A stretch of DNA of 35,011 bases, from assembly GCA_022841545.1 (NCBI GenBank), contig JALHRF010000035.1:1-35011 (forward strand), written 5' to 3'. This document shows, one piece after another, positions 23,163 through 31,967 of the stretch (positions within the stretch are counted from its first letter, which is position 1; each line of letters opens with the position of its first letter). This DNA is from Bauldia sp. (GTDB lineage: Bacteria > Pseudomonadota > Alphaproteobacteria > Rhizobiales > Kaistiaceae). A model generated the notes under the pieces. That model had not been told where the DNA came from. It saw nothing but the letters and a program-made list of their open reading frames with translations, and made no database searches. A program made the position numbers and the translations under genes.

Positions 23163-24086
23163 CTAGTCCCTCGACCGGAAGATGCGGAGCAGGATCATCA
23201 TCACCAACACCATCGCGACGGCGCCGATCATGCCGATCGCGGCGGCGAAGCCCTGGCGCCAGAGCCCGAGCTTGAACGCTTGGTCGTACATGAAGATCGT
23301 CCACGTATAGGTGGGCGAGTCGCGATTGAAGCCGCCGAAGATCAGGTACTCGTCGATCACCGCCATCGCCGTGCCGAAACGGAGCACCACGAGGATCATC
23401 ATGATCGGAGCGAGGCGCGGGAGGATGACGTGCCAGAAAACCTGCCATTCGTTGGCGCCGTCGATCCGGGCTGCCTCGGGAAGGTCCTTCGGGATGGCGG
23501 CGAGGCCGGCGAGGAAGAAGATCGTGTGGTAGCCCAGTCCCCACCACACCTCCATGATGGCGATCGCCGGCAGGGTGAGCGGGGTGCCGCCGAGCCACTG
23601 CGGCGCGTCGTAGACGGTGAAGATGCCGAGGGTCTCGACGAGGAAGTGGTTAATCGGCCCGACTTGATAGTTGTACATCCACTTCCACAGCACGAAGACC
23701 AGCGTGCTCGGTATGACAGCCGGTATGAGCAGGATCACGCGGTAGACGGTGGCGAGGCGGGGTTGGGTGACGCGGTCTATTAGCACTGCCAGCAGGAGCG
23801 GGAGGACAATGGTGCCGGGAAGGAACATCAGCGTGAAGAGCGTTGCGCGCCACAGGCTCTTCCACATCAGGGGATCGTTGAGCGCCTCGATGTAGTTGGC
23901 AAAGCCTACCCAATCGGCCGGCTCGTTGGAGAGGAACTCGAAATTGGTGAAGCTGATCCAGATCACACGGAAGATCGGATAGACTTGGTAGCCGACGAAG
24001 AAAATCAGCGTCGGGAGCAGGAAGACCCAGGGCGAGAATCCCTGACGGATGGTATATCCGCGCCCGTATGCAGCCGCCTGCGCCAT
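23163..24086 (-). CDS. Carbohydrate ABC transporter permease (MalF/UgpA type)
   Basis: This 307-residue protein from ATG 24084-24086 has six helices and the EAA loop LPEAARIDGANEWQVFWHVILPRLAP. The frame is open 28 codons further upstream, but those residues are charged and do not belong to the family. The phrases VGFANYIEAL and WKWMYNYQVGPINHFLV are typical of the first permease of CUT1 importers. It lies 194 bases after the binding-protein gene, across a strong terminator, and directly before the second permease. Confidence 0.94.
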   Translation of the reverse strand: MAQAAAYGRGYTIRQGFSPWVFLLPTLIFFVGYQVYPIFRVIWISFTNFEFLSNEPADWVGFANYIEALNDPLMWKSLWRATLFTLMFLPGTIVLPLLLAVLIDRVTQPRLATVYRVILLIPAVIPSTLVFVLWKWMYNYQVGPINHFLVETLGIFTVYDAPQWLGGTPLTLPAIAIMEVWWGLGYHTIFFLAGLAAIPKDLPEAARIDGANEWQVFWHVILPRLAPIMMILVVLRFGTAMAVIDEYLIFGGFNRDSPTYTWTIFMYDQAFKLGLWRQGFAAAIGMIGAVAMVLVMMILLRIFRSRD

Positions 24087-24231
24087 AATGACCCCGACTT
24101 CTCTCGGCGCGGCGTTGCCGTCCGCCCGGTTTGCACTACCGCCGGTCCTTACCGTGCGACATCCCCGCATCTAGCAAGAGTCGCGCCGTTGAACCGCGAC
24201 TCCTATTCGGCCGTCGGCAAAGCCGCCGGAC

Positions 24232-24266
24232 AAAAAAGGGGACCGGAGGCGATGCTCCGGTCCCCT
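24232..24266 (-). terminator. Intrinsic terminator after the binding-protein gene
   Basis: On the minus strand AGGGGACCGGAG (24266-24255) pairs perfectly with CTCCGGTCCCCT (24248-24237) around a 6-base loop and is followed by TTTTT. It starts 14 bases after the binding-protein stop. In such operons a terminator at this point lets the binding protein be made in excess of the permeases through partial read-through. Confidence 0.9.
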
Positions 24267-24279
24267 GATCTCGCCGACT

Positions 24280-25654
24280 CTACTTGCCGCGATTGATCTC
24301 GGCCTGGACAGCCTCCATCACCTTCTGCATCGCGACCTTGGGATCCGACTCCTCGCCCTTGAGGTAGGTCTCCCAGACCGGCTTGCCGATGACGAACTGC
24401 TGGAGCCCGAAGATGTCGTTCTCGATGGCCTTGGCATTGTCGAGCTGGGCGCGAACGAGGCCGACGAAGGCCGGCAGCCAGTCCGGCTTCTCCTGTTCCC
24501 ACTTCGCATAGATCGACTTGTACGGCGGCAACTGGCCAGGATGGCCGCTGGGTGTGCCGACGATCGAGTCCTTCCAGATCTGCTCGTCATAGTGAGGGCG
24601 CGGATATACTCCACGACCTGCTCCTTGTTCTGACCGTACTTGAACAGCGCCGAGCCGGTGGTCCAGAACACCGTCGAGCCGGCGCCATTGGCGAACTTCG
24701 GCAGGGGGCCGAGGTGGAGCTGGGTCGGGTCGTCCCAGTTCTGAGCCATGCGGAGCGGGGCGTTGAAGTACTTGTTGTAGTAGCCGACGCGCTGGGCGGC
24801 GAAGGCTACCTCGTCCGGGGTACCGTTGACGCCGCCGTCCGTCGCGCCCTCGAGCAGGATGTCGGGGTTGGCGTAGGCCATGATCTTCTTCATCAGGACG
24901 AGCGCCTCGACGGCGGCGTCGCTGGTGAAGTCGAAGAGACCGTTCTTGTAGACGTCCGGGCTCATCGAATGGGTGAACGGTACGAGCGAGCGCCAGCCGT
25001 GGCTGTCGAAGGTGGCGCCGAACGGAGCAGCGCCCGAATCGACGATCGCCTTGGCGCGTTCGAGGTATATGTCCCAGGTCGCCGGAGCTTCGTCCGGCAG
25101 GTTCGCCTGGGCGGTGAAGCCCGAGTGCCAGCCGGTGCCGATCACGTCCAGCAGGAACGGCCAGCCGTACATCTTGCCGTCGATCAGGTTTTCCTGACCG
25201 ATCGACTCGATGATGTCGTCGCGTACGTCCTTAGGGATGTAGTCGTCCCACGGCTCGATGACGCCGGCGGCGGCCATCGCCGACATTTCGACGAAGGGCG
25301 TCTGGCCGACATAGACGTCCCAGGTGCTCCTCTGGTCCTTGGCTTCGGCGACGAAGCGCTCGATGCCGAAGCCCTCGACCGGGGCGATCTGGTAGTTGAT
25401 GCCGGGGAACTGGCCGTTCACCGTCGGAATTCCGGGGTGAAGGTCCTCGATCCACTGGTAGAAGGTCGGGGTCAGCGGGCGGTCCTGCGCGAAGGCAGGT
25501 CCGATGCTGCCGCGGCGAGGGTTGCGACGCCGGCCAGGCCGAGGCCAGCCGCGACGGTCCGCGTGAGGAACTCACGCCGATCGATCGCACCGCGCTTCAG
25601 CCGCTCCAGGTTCGCGTCCTGCAGAATGAATTCCTGTTCCTTGCGAATTGTCAT
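24280..25654 (-). pseudogene. Sugar-binding ABC transporter protein with two frameshifts
   Basis: The gene encodes an extracellular solute-binding protein (family 1) of about 458 residues if two missing bases are restored; its 1375 bases plus two make a whole number of codons. The start MTIRKEQEF is preceded by CCGGAGGCGAGC. A Tat-type signal follows (DRREFLTRTVAAGLGLAG, Arg26-Arg27). The frame is lost near 25500, where TCGGACC probably replaces TCGGGACC, and resumes as PAFAQDRPLTPTFYQWIEDL. It is lost again near 24590, where YIRALT should run on as YDEQIWKDSIVG. The downstream segment ends AVQAEINRGK. Both lesions are single-base deletions in otherwise conserved coding sequence, so either recent inactivation or sequencing error fits. 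Confidence 0.88.
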
Positions 25655-25709
25655 GCTCGCCTCCGGATACGTCGCGCTCTTGTGGGTTCCGTTTCAGTGC
25701 GACCGGCGG

Positions 25710-25752
25710 GAATTGTCTTATAATTTTCGTGAGCCCGCAACTTCGACAATTC
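25710..25752 (-). promoter_or_regulatory. Inverted repeat in the importer promoter region
   Basis: GAATTGTC (25710-25717) is the exact reverse complement of GACAATTC (25745-25752), 35 bases centre to centre. It is located 56-98 bases upstream of the binding-protein start, in an AT-rich patch with TATAAG on the minus strand. It is a plausible operator pair for a LacI-type or similar sugar repressor. No regulator gene is in the window. Confidence 0.45.
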
Positions 25753-25764
25753 TTTCGTCGGACC

Positions 25765-26217
25765 TCAGGCGCGCGACGTGGCGCGCGCGTTGTCGGCGTC
25801 AGCCTTGATGCGATCGACCAGGGCGCGAAGCCCATTCGAACGCTGCGTGGTCAGGTGCGAGCGAAGGTCGAGCTGCGAGAACAGCGCCTCGGCGTCGATC
25901 GCCTGGATCTCCTCGGGCGTCTTGCCGCCGAAAAGGGCAATGACGATGGCGACAAGGCCCTTCACGATGAGGGCATCGCTGTCGCCGCGGAAGACCAGGC
26001 GGAGAGGTCCGTCCGTCGAAGTCTTGTGCGTTGACAGCCAGACCTGGCTTGCGCAGCCACGGACCTTGTTCTCCTCGGTGCGTTCAGCCTCGGGGAGGGG
26101 GGGCAGTTCCCGGCCCAGTTCGATGACGTAGCGGTATCGATCCTCCCAGTCTTCGAGGAATTGGAAGTCTGCGATGACTCGGTCGATCGAAACCGGCTGC
26201 TCGGGCTTGGCGTCCAT
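25765..26217 (-). CDS. sufE: SufE family cysteine-desulfurase activator
   Basis: This 150-residue protein is of normal SufE length. The sulfur-accepting Cys55 sits in KVRGCASQVWL, and FLEDWEDRYRYVIELGRELPPLP is the family's N-terminal signature, with the later ALFGGKTPEEIQAI block also present. SufE takes persulfide sulfur from SufS for iron-sulfur cluster assembly in the cytoplasm. No other suf genes lie nearby, which is common for this stand-alone copy in alphaproteobacteria. Confidence 0.95.
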   Translation of the reverse strand: MDAKPEQPVSIDRVIADFQFLEDWEDRYRYVIELGRELPPLPEAERTEENKVRGCASQVWLSTHKTSTDGPLRLVFRGDSDALIVKGLVAIVIALFGGKTPEEIQAIDAEALFSQLDLRSHLTTQRSNGLRALVDRIKADADNARATSRA

Positions 26218-26280
26218 GCCGTCATATAGGCGTTAGATGGGCGCGCCGGCAAACGTCCGGTGCTTGAGCCGTTTATAACC

Positions 26281-26631
26281 CTACGCGGAATCGTCGGGCA
26301 GCTCGCCCTCCCACGGCAACACGAGATCGTCGGTGGTGAGCGTGCCCCGTCCGCTTTCTGCATCCCCCGACTCTTCGCCGGGCTCACCGAAGTACTGGTA
26401 AATCATTTCGACGCCGTTGCCCGCCTTTTCGGCGAACACATCGATGGCCGCGCTGCCAGTGATGCAGACATCGGGGTTCCGTTTGCAGAAGCCGCCGAGA
26501 TCGGCGACCGTCGCCTGCGCCGCCATAAGGGCGTTGACGACCGTGACCCTGGGCGCCTCGCCGGATTGGGGATCGGCCGGAATGAGCAGGATGACAATGG
26601 TGAGCCAGAAGGCCGATCTCAGAAGAAACAT
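26281..26631 (-). CDS. DUF5330 family membrane-anchored protein
   Basis: This 116-residue protein starts at MFLLRSAFWLTIVILLIP (ATG 26629-26631 preceded by GAGGGGA), with one N-terminal hydrophobic segment that may be a signal anchor. The rest has the DUF5330 pattern: alternating small residues (NALMAAQATVADLGGFCKRNPDVCITGSAAIDVFAEKAGNG) with two Cys, probably a periplasmic disulfide, and an acidic tail. The function is unknown. It is divergent from the peptidoglycan-binding gene at 26843. Confidence 0.8.
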   Translation of the reverse strand: MFLLRSAFWLTIVILLIPADPQSGEAPRVTVVNALMAAQATVADLGGFCKRNPDVCITGSAAIDVFAEKAGNGVEMIYQYFGEPGEESGDAESGRGTLTTDDLVLPWEGELPDDSA

Positions 26632-26842
26632 GATGCCGTTCCCCTCAAAATCCTGCGTGCCGGTCAACTCGCGGCTGTTTCGACAGAGGATAATCACCGC
26701 CCCTGAACGCTCGGTTCAGCATTTGGCTCAAATTTTATCAAAAGCCACGCTTGCTGAGCAGCACGACAAGACCCCGAAGTTCAGAGTTTCTTAAGCCTAA
26801 TTTGCCACAATTTCCCCTATAGATGGCCAAAGAGTTTCGACC

Positions 26843-27856
26843 GTGAGCGCAAGAACCGCAGGGCGTCGAAGACATGGCAATCCCGCCGAAGCGGACGAGT
26901 CCGACCGCGAGATGGACGCGAGCGGCATGATGGCGCGTATCGCAGATCGAGTCCTTGAGAATCCCGCCATGGCGGGCGGACTCTTTGTTATGGCGCTGAC
27001 GGCGGCCGCCGTTATCTCCAACGCGCTGGTTCTCCAGCAATCGCAGCACCCCGGGCCCTGGTTTGCAACGCGCCCTTCGCCGGTGGCGCTCTCGCCCGGA
27101 TCGGACGTCGTCGTCGTCCCCGACCCTCGGCCGCGTGGAACCCCGCGGGTCGAACCGCCGACGCCCAGAAACCAGCCAGCCGTCACCCCGACGGCCGACG
27201 CTGCGATGCCAACAGCACCGCGGGCGCTGATTACCGACCTTCAGCGCGCCTTGAGCGAGCGCGGCTTCTATCGCGGCAAGATCGACGGAATTTCCGGTTC
27301 GCGCACACGGGCTGCGATCATGGCCTACGAGACGGCGGAGGGGCTGCCGGTGACAGGGCAACCCAGCGCCAGCGTCCTCGACCACATTGCGACGGCCGCG
27401 ATCGCTGTTCCGGAACCGGTCGCCACGACATCACCCGCCCCGCCCCCCCCGGGGGCGGAAGTGACAATTTCGGATCTCGTTGCGGCGCCGACTCCGCCTT
27501 CGCCTCCGCCGCCTGAAACGGTGGCGGCCGCGGAGACGTCTGTCGACGAGCCGCCTGTGTCGGCCGGGGAAGTCCTCACCTATCCGCCCAGGTCAGCCGA
27601 AGCCGTGCCGGCGGCGACAAACGCTTCGATCTCCACGGCGCCAGTCCCGGATGCGGGCGTACAGCGCACCATGTCGGTCCAGAAAGCGCTCAACCTCATC
27701 GGGTATGGGCCGGTGCCGGAAGACGGGGTGGCCGGCGAAGCCACCACCGGCGCGATTCGCCGGTTTGAACTCGATCACGGCATGCCGATTACTGGTTCCG
27801 CCGGTGACGCGCTGGTCGATCGCCTTGTGGCGATCGGGGCGATGGAGGCCGCCTGA
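26843..27856 (+). CDS. Membrane protein with two peptidoglycan-binding domains
   Basis: This 337-residue protein starts with GTG 26843. It has a short cytoplasmic head, one membrane helix at about 42-62 (MAGGLFVMALTAAAVISNALVL) and a Pro/Ala-rich periplasmic linker. There are two peptidoglycan-binding-like repeats, at about 128-175 (LITDLQRALSERGFYRGKIDG) and 274-330 (VQKALNLIGYGPVPEDGVAGEATTGAIRRFELDHG). It probably tethers or senses the cell wall. A C8G5 tract at 27443-27455 lies in the linker. The next gene (DUF1491) follows after 7 bases. Confidence 0.87.
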   Translation: MSARTAGRRRHGNPAEADESDREMDASGMMARIADRVLENPAMAGGLFVMALTAAAVISNALVLQQSQHPGPWFATRPSPVALSPGSDVVVVPDPRPRGTPRVEPPTPRNQPAVTPTADAAMPTAPRALITDLQRALSERGFYRGKIDGISGSRTRAAIMAYETAEGLPVTGQPSASVLDHIATAAIAVPEPVATTSPAPPPPGAEVTISDLVAAPTPPSPPPPETVAAAETSVDEPPVSAGEVLTYPPRSAEAVPAATNASISTAPVPDAGVQRTMSVQKALNLIGYGPVPEDGVAGEATTGAIRRFELDHGMPITGSAGDALVDRLVAIGAMEAA

Positions 27857-27863
27857 GGCGGCG

Positions 27864-28199
27864 ATGCGGGTCAAGTCCGGTCTCTGGGTGGCTGCCTTCA
27901 TCCGGCGCTGCTATCGCGAGGGTAGCCCTGCCGTCGTAATGCGCCGGGGGGCCGAGGAGGCGGGCGCGATCTTCGTGGTCGTCGATCGGCTCGACGGCAA
28001 TAGTGATCTCTATGCGCCCGCGCCACAGGCGGAGTTCTCCGAAGCCGCGCCTTCAGACCGCCTGTTCCAGCGGGTGAAAGAGGGAGTCGCCGGGGACGCG
28101 ATACGCTTGGCGATCGAGCGTGAAGTGCGCTTCGATCCGGATGTGTGGGTCCTAGCGGTCGAGGACCGAAGCGCGCGATCGTTCCTCGACCTCGTCTAG
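27864..28199 (+). CDS. DUF1491 family protein
   Basis: This 111-residue protein shows the DUF1491 pattern throughout: VKSGLWVAAFIRRCYREGSPAVVMRRGAEEAGAIFVVVDRLDG...LYAPAPQ and the end FDPDVWVLAVEDR. It is a small soluble protein of unknown role, widespread in Hyphomicrobiales. It lies 7 bases after the peptidoglycan-binding gene and is likely cotranscribed with it. Confidence 0.9.
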   Translation: MRVKSGLWVAAFIRRCYREGSPAVVMRRGAEEAGAIFVVVDRLDGNSDLYAPAPQAEFSEAAPSDRLFQRVKEGVAGDAIRLAIEREVRFDPDVWVLAVEDRSARSFLDLV

Positions 28200-28251
28200 T
28201 TGCGCCTTCACGCCGATCCGTTGGGTCTGGCATGGGGGTGACGAGCAGAGA

Positions 28252-28800
28252 CTACTCCAGCGCTACGGCGCAGTCTGCGGTTTCGAGGGCGGCGCGCGCC
28301 TGGGGCAGCATCGTCTCGTCGGCGACGAAAACCCGGATCAGGGCCAAGCCCTCCTCGATCGGCAGTTCGATGACGATCGACGTTTCCAGGGCTTCCGGCG
28401 GGTCCTGCCGGAGTTGGGCCATCTGCACCGGTGTGATCACAGTGAGGTCCAGCTGGGCTCGGTCCGCCGACCGGTCGTTGAGGCTATAGGCGTTCCGGCC
28501 GCGCCGGTCGAAAATGGCTACCGACCAGAAGTCATCGAGAAGCGTGGCGCTGATCCGTACGGGGCCGTCCTCGAGTGAGAAGCGGCAGACGGAATGGAGC
28601 ATCCGGGGGTCGAGCGATGCCAGTGGTTCCGCTCCAGCCTCCGCCTGCGGTACGGTGTGGAAAGCGCCCGGACGGCCGAAACGGCGCATCTCGGCCCAGG
28701 CGTCATTGGTGGCAAAGTGGGGCACGAGCAACACCGTTGCGATGTGGATGATGCCTGCGAGCATCAATCCACCGGCGACGAAGAGAAGCGTCCGCCTCAT
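28252..28800 (-). CDS. DUF1254-type membrane-anchored protein
   Basis: This protein of 182 residues from ATG 28798-28800 forms ATGA with the stop of the DUF1214 gene, so the longer open frame is not used. One N-terminal membrane segment (LLFVAGGLMLAGIIHIATVLLVP) is followed by a periplasmic domain with DPRMLHSVCRFSLEDGPVRI, FWSVAIFDRRGRNAYSLNDR and a final Cys near the end that may pair with the one in VCRF. This matches the short DUF1254 proteins that accompany DUF1214 proteins in Rhizobiales. No reaction is known. Confidence 0.85.
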   Translation of the reverse strand: MRRTLLFVAGGLMLAGIIHIATVLLVPHFATNDAWAEMRRFGRPGAFHTVPQAEAGAEPLASLDPRMLHSVCRFSLEDGPVRISATLLDDFWSVAIFDRRGRNAYSLNDRSADRAQLDLTVITPVQMAQLRQDPPEALETSIVIELPIEEGLALIRVFVADETMLPQARAALETADCAVALE

Positions 28801-29372
28801 CGGCAATCCTCGAGGACAATGCGCGGCATTATCGTATCGGATGCTTCGCCCCCCGTGGTGAGCGGGGTGTCGTAGATGCGGAAAACAAGGCTGAAGGGAC
28901 CATCCGAGGAAACCGGCATCCAATTCCCCGGCTGGACGCGACTGGAAACGGAGACGACAAAGCTCCCATCCTGTCGACGCAGGATCTCGCGGGAATGGAA
29001 GCCGGTGCGGCGTGCGGCGTTTGCCATGAGTCGCCCATTGCGGTCATAGGTTGTCAGGGTCCAGAGGCGCGCAGCCGGGGTCTGGCCGTCGAGGCGATAG
29101 GTGCAGTTGCCGGTGAGTGGAATTCCGTTCTGGTCGGTGTTCGCTGTGAACGCTAGTCCCTCGCCGGCGCCTAGGGGCACCTCGCCGGTTCGGGCGAGAC
29201 GGGCGATGGAGTAGGGGTCCGCGTCGGGACTGCCGGCACCCGGCCACGCCTCCCACGGCCCCACCGATAAGCCCCCGAAGACAAATCCACGATCGACAGC
29301 GTACCAGGCGCTCGCGAATCCCAGCGCAGCGGCGATCGCAATAGCGATCGCAATGTCGATCAGGAGGCGCAA
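28797..29372 (-). CDS. DUF1214 domain protein
   Basis: This 191-residue protein has an N-terminal membrane anchor (IDIAIAIAIAAALGFASAWYAV) and the DUF1214 core: DPYSIARLARTGEVPLGAGEGLAF, NCTYRLDGQTPAARLWTLTTYD, and WMPVSSDGPFSLVFRIYDTPL. It is probably periplasmic, anchored by its N-terminus. It is coupled by overlapping stop/start to the DUF1254 gene, and the two are likely to act together. Longer DUF1254/DUF1214 proteins are sometimes linked to envelope or lipid functions, but the role here is not known. Confidence 0.87.
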   Translation of the reverse strand: MRLLIDIAIAIAIAAALGFASAWYAVDRGFVFGGLSVGPWEAWPGAGSPDADPYSIARLARTGEVPLGAGEGLAFTANTDQNGIPLTGNCTYRLDGQTPAARLWTLTTYDRNGRLMANAARRTGFHSREILRRQDGSFVVSVSSRVQPGNWMPVSSDGPFSLVFRIYDTPLTTGGEASDTIMPRIVLEDCR

Positions 29373-29444
29373 GTGCCGGAGGTCCCGATGCCGCTTCGTG
29401 AGCGCATGGCGCTACGCTGACACATCGGCAGATGCAAGGCCCGC

Positions 29445-31715
29445 CTACCGGGTCTGTGTATCGCGGGATGGATCGCCGGCATCGGGCGTGCCTGCGACGG
29501 CCAGCGGCGAAGCGGGGCCGAGGTCGGCAAGTGGCTGGAGTCTTGGCGCCGAGCGTAAGAGTTTCTCGATCTGGATGAGCCGGGTGGTGGTCAGAGCAGT
29601 GAGGACGCTGGCCGGTGCCGCCGCCCCGGTCTCCGGCGCTTCGGCGGGCACCTCGGCCACGTTCTCGGCGTTGGCCTCCGCGGGAACTTCAGGCTCGACG
29701 AAGGGAATCGGCTTGATGTTTATCCCGGTGTGGGCAAACGTCATCAGCTTGTTCCAGATCGTGGCGGGGAGGACGCCGCCGGTCAGGCGTCTCGTCGGTG
29801 CGTAACCGTCGTTTCCCATCCACACGGCGGCGGTGTAATTTCCGGTGTAGCCGACGAACCAGGCATCGCGGTAAGCAGACGTCGTTCCGGTCTTGCCCGC
29901 GGTTCGGATTCCTTCGAGCTTGGCGCGACGGCCGGTGCCCCATTCAGGCACTTGCGACAGCATGCCGTTCATTGCCGTGACCGTCGTGTCGTCGAGGACC
30001 CGTTGCGGCTCAGGCGCATCCTGCCGGCGATCGTAGATCACCTCGCCGGTTGCCGTCATGATCTGGGTGAAGGCGTAGGGCGTCGCCTTGTAGCCGCCAT
30101 TGGCGAAGACGGAGTAGCCGGCGGCCTGGTCGAGGACAGTCACTTCAGCCGCGCCAAGCGGGAGGGAGGAACTCGACGGCAATTCTGTCGTAAGGCCCAT
30201 GGCGTGGCCGACTTCAATCACCTTGGCGCGGGTGACGTCATTGGCGAGGCGCACCGGTACGGTGTTGATCGATTTAACCAGCGCAGTGGTCAATGTCACG
30301 GCGCCCGAATAGCCACCGGAGTAGTTCCGTGGGCACCAGTTTCCGAGGCAGATCGGGGCGTCCCGCACGACGCTTTCGGGCGTATAGCCCTTCAGCATGA
30401 TCGCGGCCGCGTAGACATAGACCTTGAAGGAGGAGCCTGGCTGCCGAAGCGCGTCCGTGGCGCGGTTGAACTGGCTCTCGCCGTAATCGCGGCCTCCGAC
30501 CATGACGCGGACTGCGCCGTCGACGTCCATGGCGACCACTGCCGCCTGCTTGACGCCGTATTGGTCGCCATGTTCTCGCATGACGGTTTCTACCGCTTCC
30601 TCTGCTGCTTTCTGCATGCCGAGATCGACGGTGGACCGGACGATCAGGCTGCGGTCGCCGCCGAGGCGAAGCCTTTTCACCTCCTCATACGCCCAGTCCA
30701 TGAAGTAGTCCGGCGAGCCCGCGGCTCCGGCGCGGTCGATGACATCGGCGGGGTTACGTCTCGCGCCGATCACCTGGCCCTCCGTAAGGAAGCCGGCCTG
30801 CACCATGTTGGACAGCACCTCGTTGGCGCGGGCGCGCGCCGCCGGAAGGTTTATGTGCGGAGCGTAGCGGGCCGGGGCCTTGAAGAGGCCGGCGAGCAAT
30901 GCCGCCTCGGCGAGATTCACGTCCTTCACCGACTTGCCGAAATAGAACTCCGAGGACGCATCCACCCCGAAATTGCCGCCGCCCATGTAGGCGCGGTCGA
31001 GATAGAGCTTCAGGATCTCGTCCTTCGACAGGTTCGCCTCGAGCCAGAGGGCGAGAAACGCCTCCTTGATCTTGCGCTCGATCGTCCGTTCGTTCGACAG
31101 GAACAGGTTCTTGGCGAGCTGCTGGGACAGCGACGAGCCGCCCTGCACCACGGAATTGGCACGGACGTTCTCGCCGAGCGCACGGAGAGTTCCCATCGGA
31201 TCTATGCCGAAATGCTGGTAGAAGCGCCGGTCCTCGGTTGCCAGCACCGCCTTGATGAGATGGTCCGGCATCTCGTCGAGGGGCACGGTTTCGTTCCGCT
31301 TGACGCCGCGCTTGCCAATTTCGTTGCCGTATCGGTCGAGGAACGTGACGGAGTATTCGCCCACGGCACGCCAGTCGCCGCGGGTCGCTTCCCATGCCGG
31401 CAAGGCAAGCATCATCAGCACCACGAGGCCGCCCGTGCCCAGCGTCAGTGCGTCGCCAGCGACCTCTGATACCCCGCGCTTGACGCCGGTGACCCGAAAC
31501 CTCCGCATGAACAGTGAAAACGCCTCGGCCTGGCCGGAAATGAAACGGCCCAACCGGAACAGGCTCGAATCGACCCACGCGTCGATATCGATCAGTCGGA
31601 CGGTGCGGCGGCGGCGGCCTTGGTTCTGAAACGGATCGCGCACGGGTTCCCGATCATGTCTTCCAGGAGGAGGGGAGACTGCCGCAAGTCTGTCCCAACC
31701 ACCAATAATACGCAT
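29445..31715 (-). CDS. Class A penicillin-binding protein (PBP1A family)
   Basis: This protein of 756 residues from ATG 31713-31715 is bifunctional, building peptidoglycan in the periplasm. A cytoplasmic head of about 90 residues is followed by one membrane helix (residues about 89-109). The GT51 glycosyltransferase comes next (Glu161 in LATEDRRFYQHFGID, then QGGSSLSQQLAKNLFLS). The transpeptidase has SSFK (Ser428), SIN (482-484) and KTG (608-610). The Pro/Ala/Glu-rich tail is probably disordered. An upstream in-frame ATG at 31766 would add 17 residues. It stands alone on the minus strand. Confidence 0.95.
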   Translation of the reverse strand: MRIIGGWDRLAAVSPPPGRHDREPVRDPFQNQGRRRRTVRLIDIDAWVDSSLFRLGRFISGQAEAFSLFMRRFRVTGVKRGVSEVAGDALTLGTGGLVVLMMLALPAWEATRGDWRAVGEYSVTFLDRYGNEIGKRGVKRNETVPLDEMPDHLIKAVLATEDRRFYQHFGIDPMGTLRALGENVRANSVVQGGSSLSQQLAKNLFLSNERTIERKIKEAFLALWLEANLSKDEILKLYLDRAYMGGGNFGVDASSEFYFGKSVKDVNLAEAALLAGLFKAPARYAPHINLPAARARANEVLSNMVQAGFLTEGQVIGARRNPADVIDRAGAAGSPDYFMDWAYEEVKRLRLGGDRSLIVRSTVDLGMQKAAEEAVETVMREHGDQYGVKQAAVVAMDVDGAVRVMVGGRDYGESQFNRATDALRQPGSSFKVYVYAAAIMLKGYTPESVVRDAPICLGNWCPRNYSGGYSGAVTLTTALVKSINTVPVRLANDVTRAKVIEVGHAMGLTTELPSSSSLPLGAAEVTVLDQAAGYSVFANGGYKATPYAFTQIMTATGEVIYDRRQDAPEPQRVLDDTTVTAMNGMLSQVPEWGTGRRAKLEGIRTAGKTGTTSAYRDAWFVGYTGNYTAAVWMGNDGYAPTRRLTGGVLPATIWNKLMTFAHTGINIKPIPFVEPEVPAEANAENVAEVPAEAPETGAAAPASVLTALTTTRLIQIEKLLRSAPRLQPLADLGPASPLAVAGTPDAGDPSRDTQTR

Positions 31716-31967
31716 ATGGGCGAAGTTAAGGAAGGCTCGGCGCGTCCCCGCTCGTCCCTGCTCCACAATCGCCGGAGTGGCGGCGCCGGCCGCTCACGGG
31801 GAAGCATGGCAGTGCAGTCGAGCGGCGACAGCAACGACTGAACGAAACCAAGGCGACCCTAAGGCAAGGACACCCGCCGAGTGCCGCCGCGAACACCATC
31901 ACGATGTGGGCGGTGGCCCACGCCGTCGATCCCGACGACAACCACGTCGGCGGATGGCAGGTCGCGC

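Noticed and set aside
24552-25808. 418-codon plus-strand open frame opposite the binding-protein gene
   Set aside because: It is a shadow of the minus-strand gene. It stays open because GC-rich DNA has few stops.
26791-26805. TTAA-N7-TTGC as a CtrA site upstream of the peptidoglycan-binding gene
   Set aside because: Only the first half-site matches the TTAA-N7-TTAA consensus.
27443-27455. C8G5 tract as a phase-variation switch
   Set aside because: It lies in a Pro-rich linker of an intact gene, and one short tract is not enough evidence for slippage control.
29730-31469. 579-codon plus-strand open frame opposite the PBP1A gene
   Set aside because: It is antisense to a conserved bifunctional PBP with all motifs, and its own product shows no domain.
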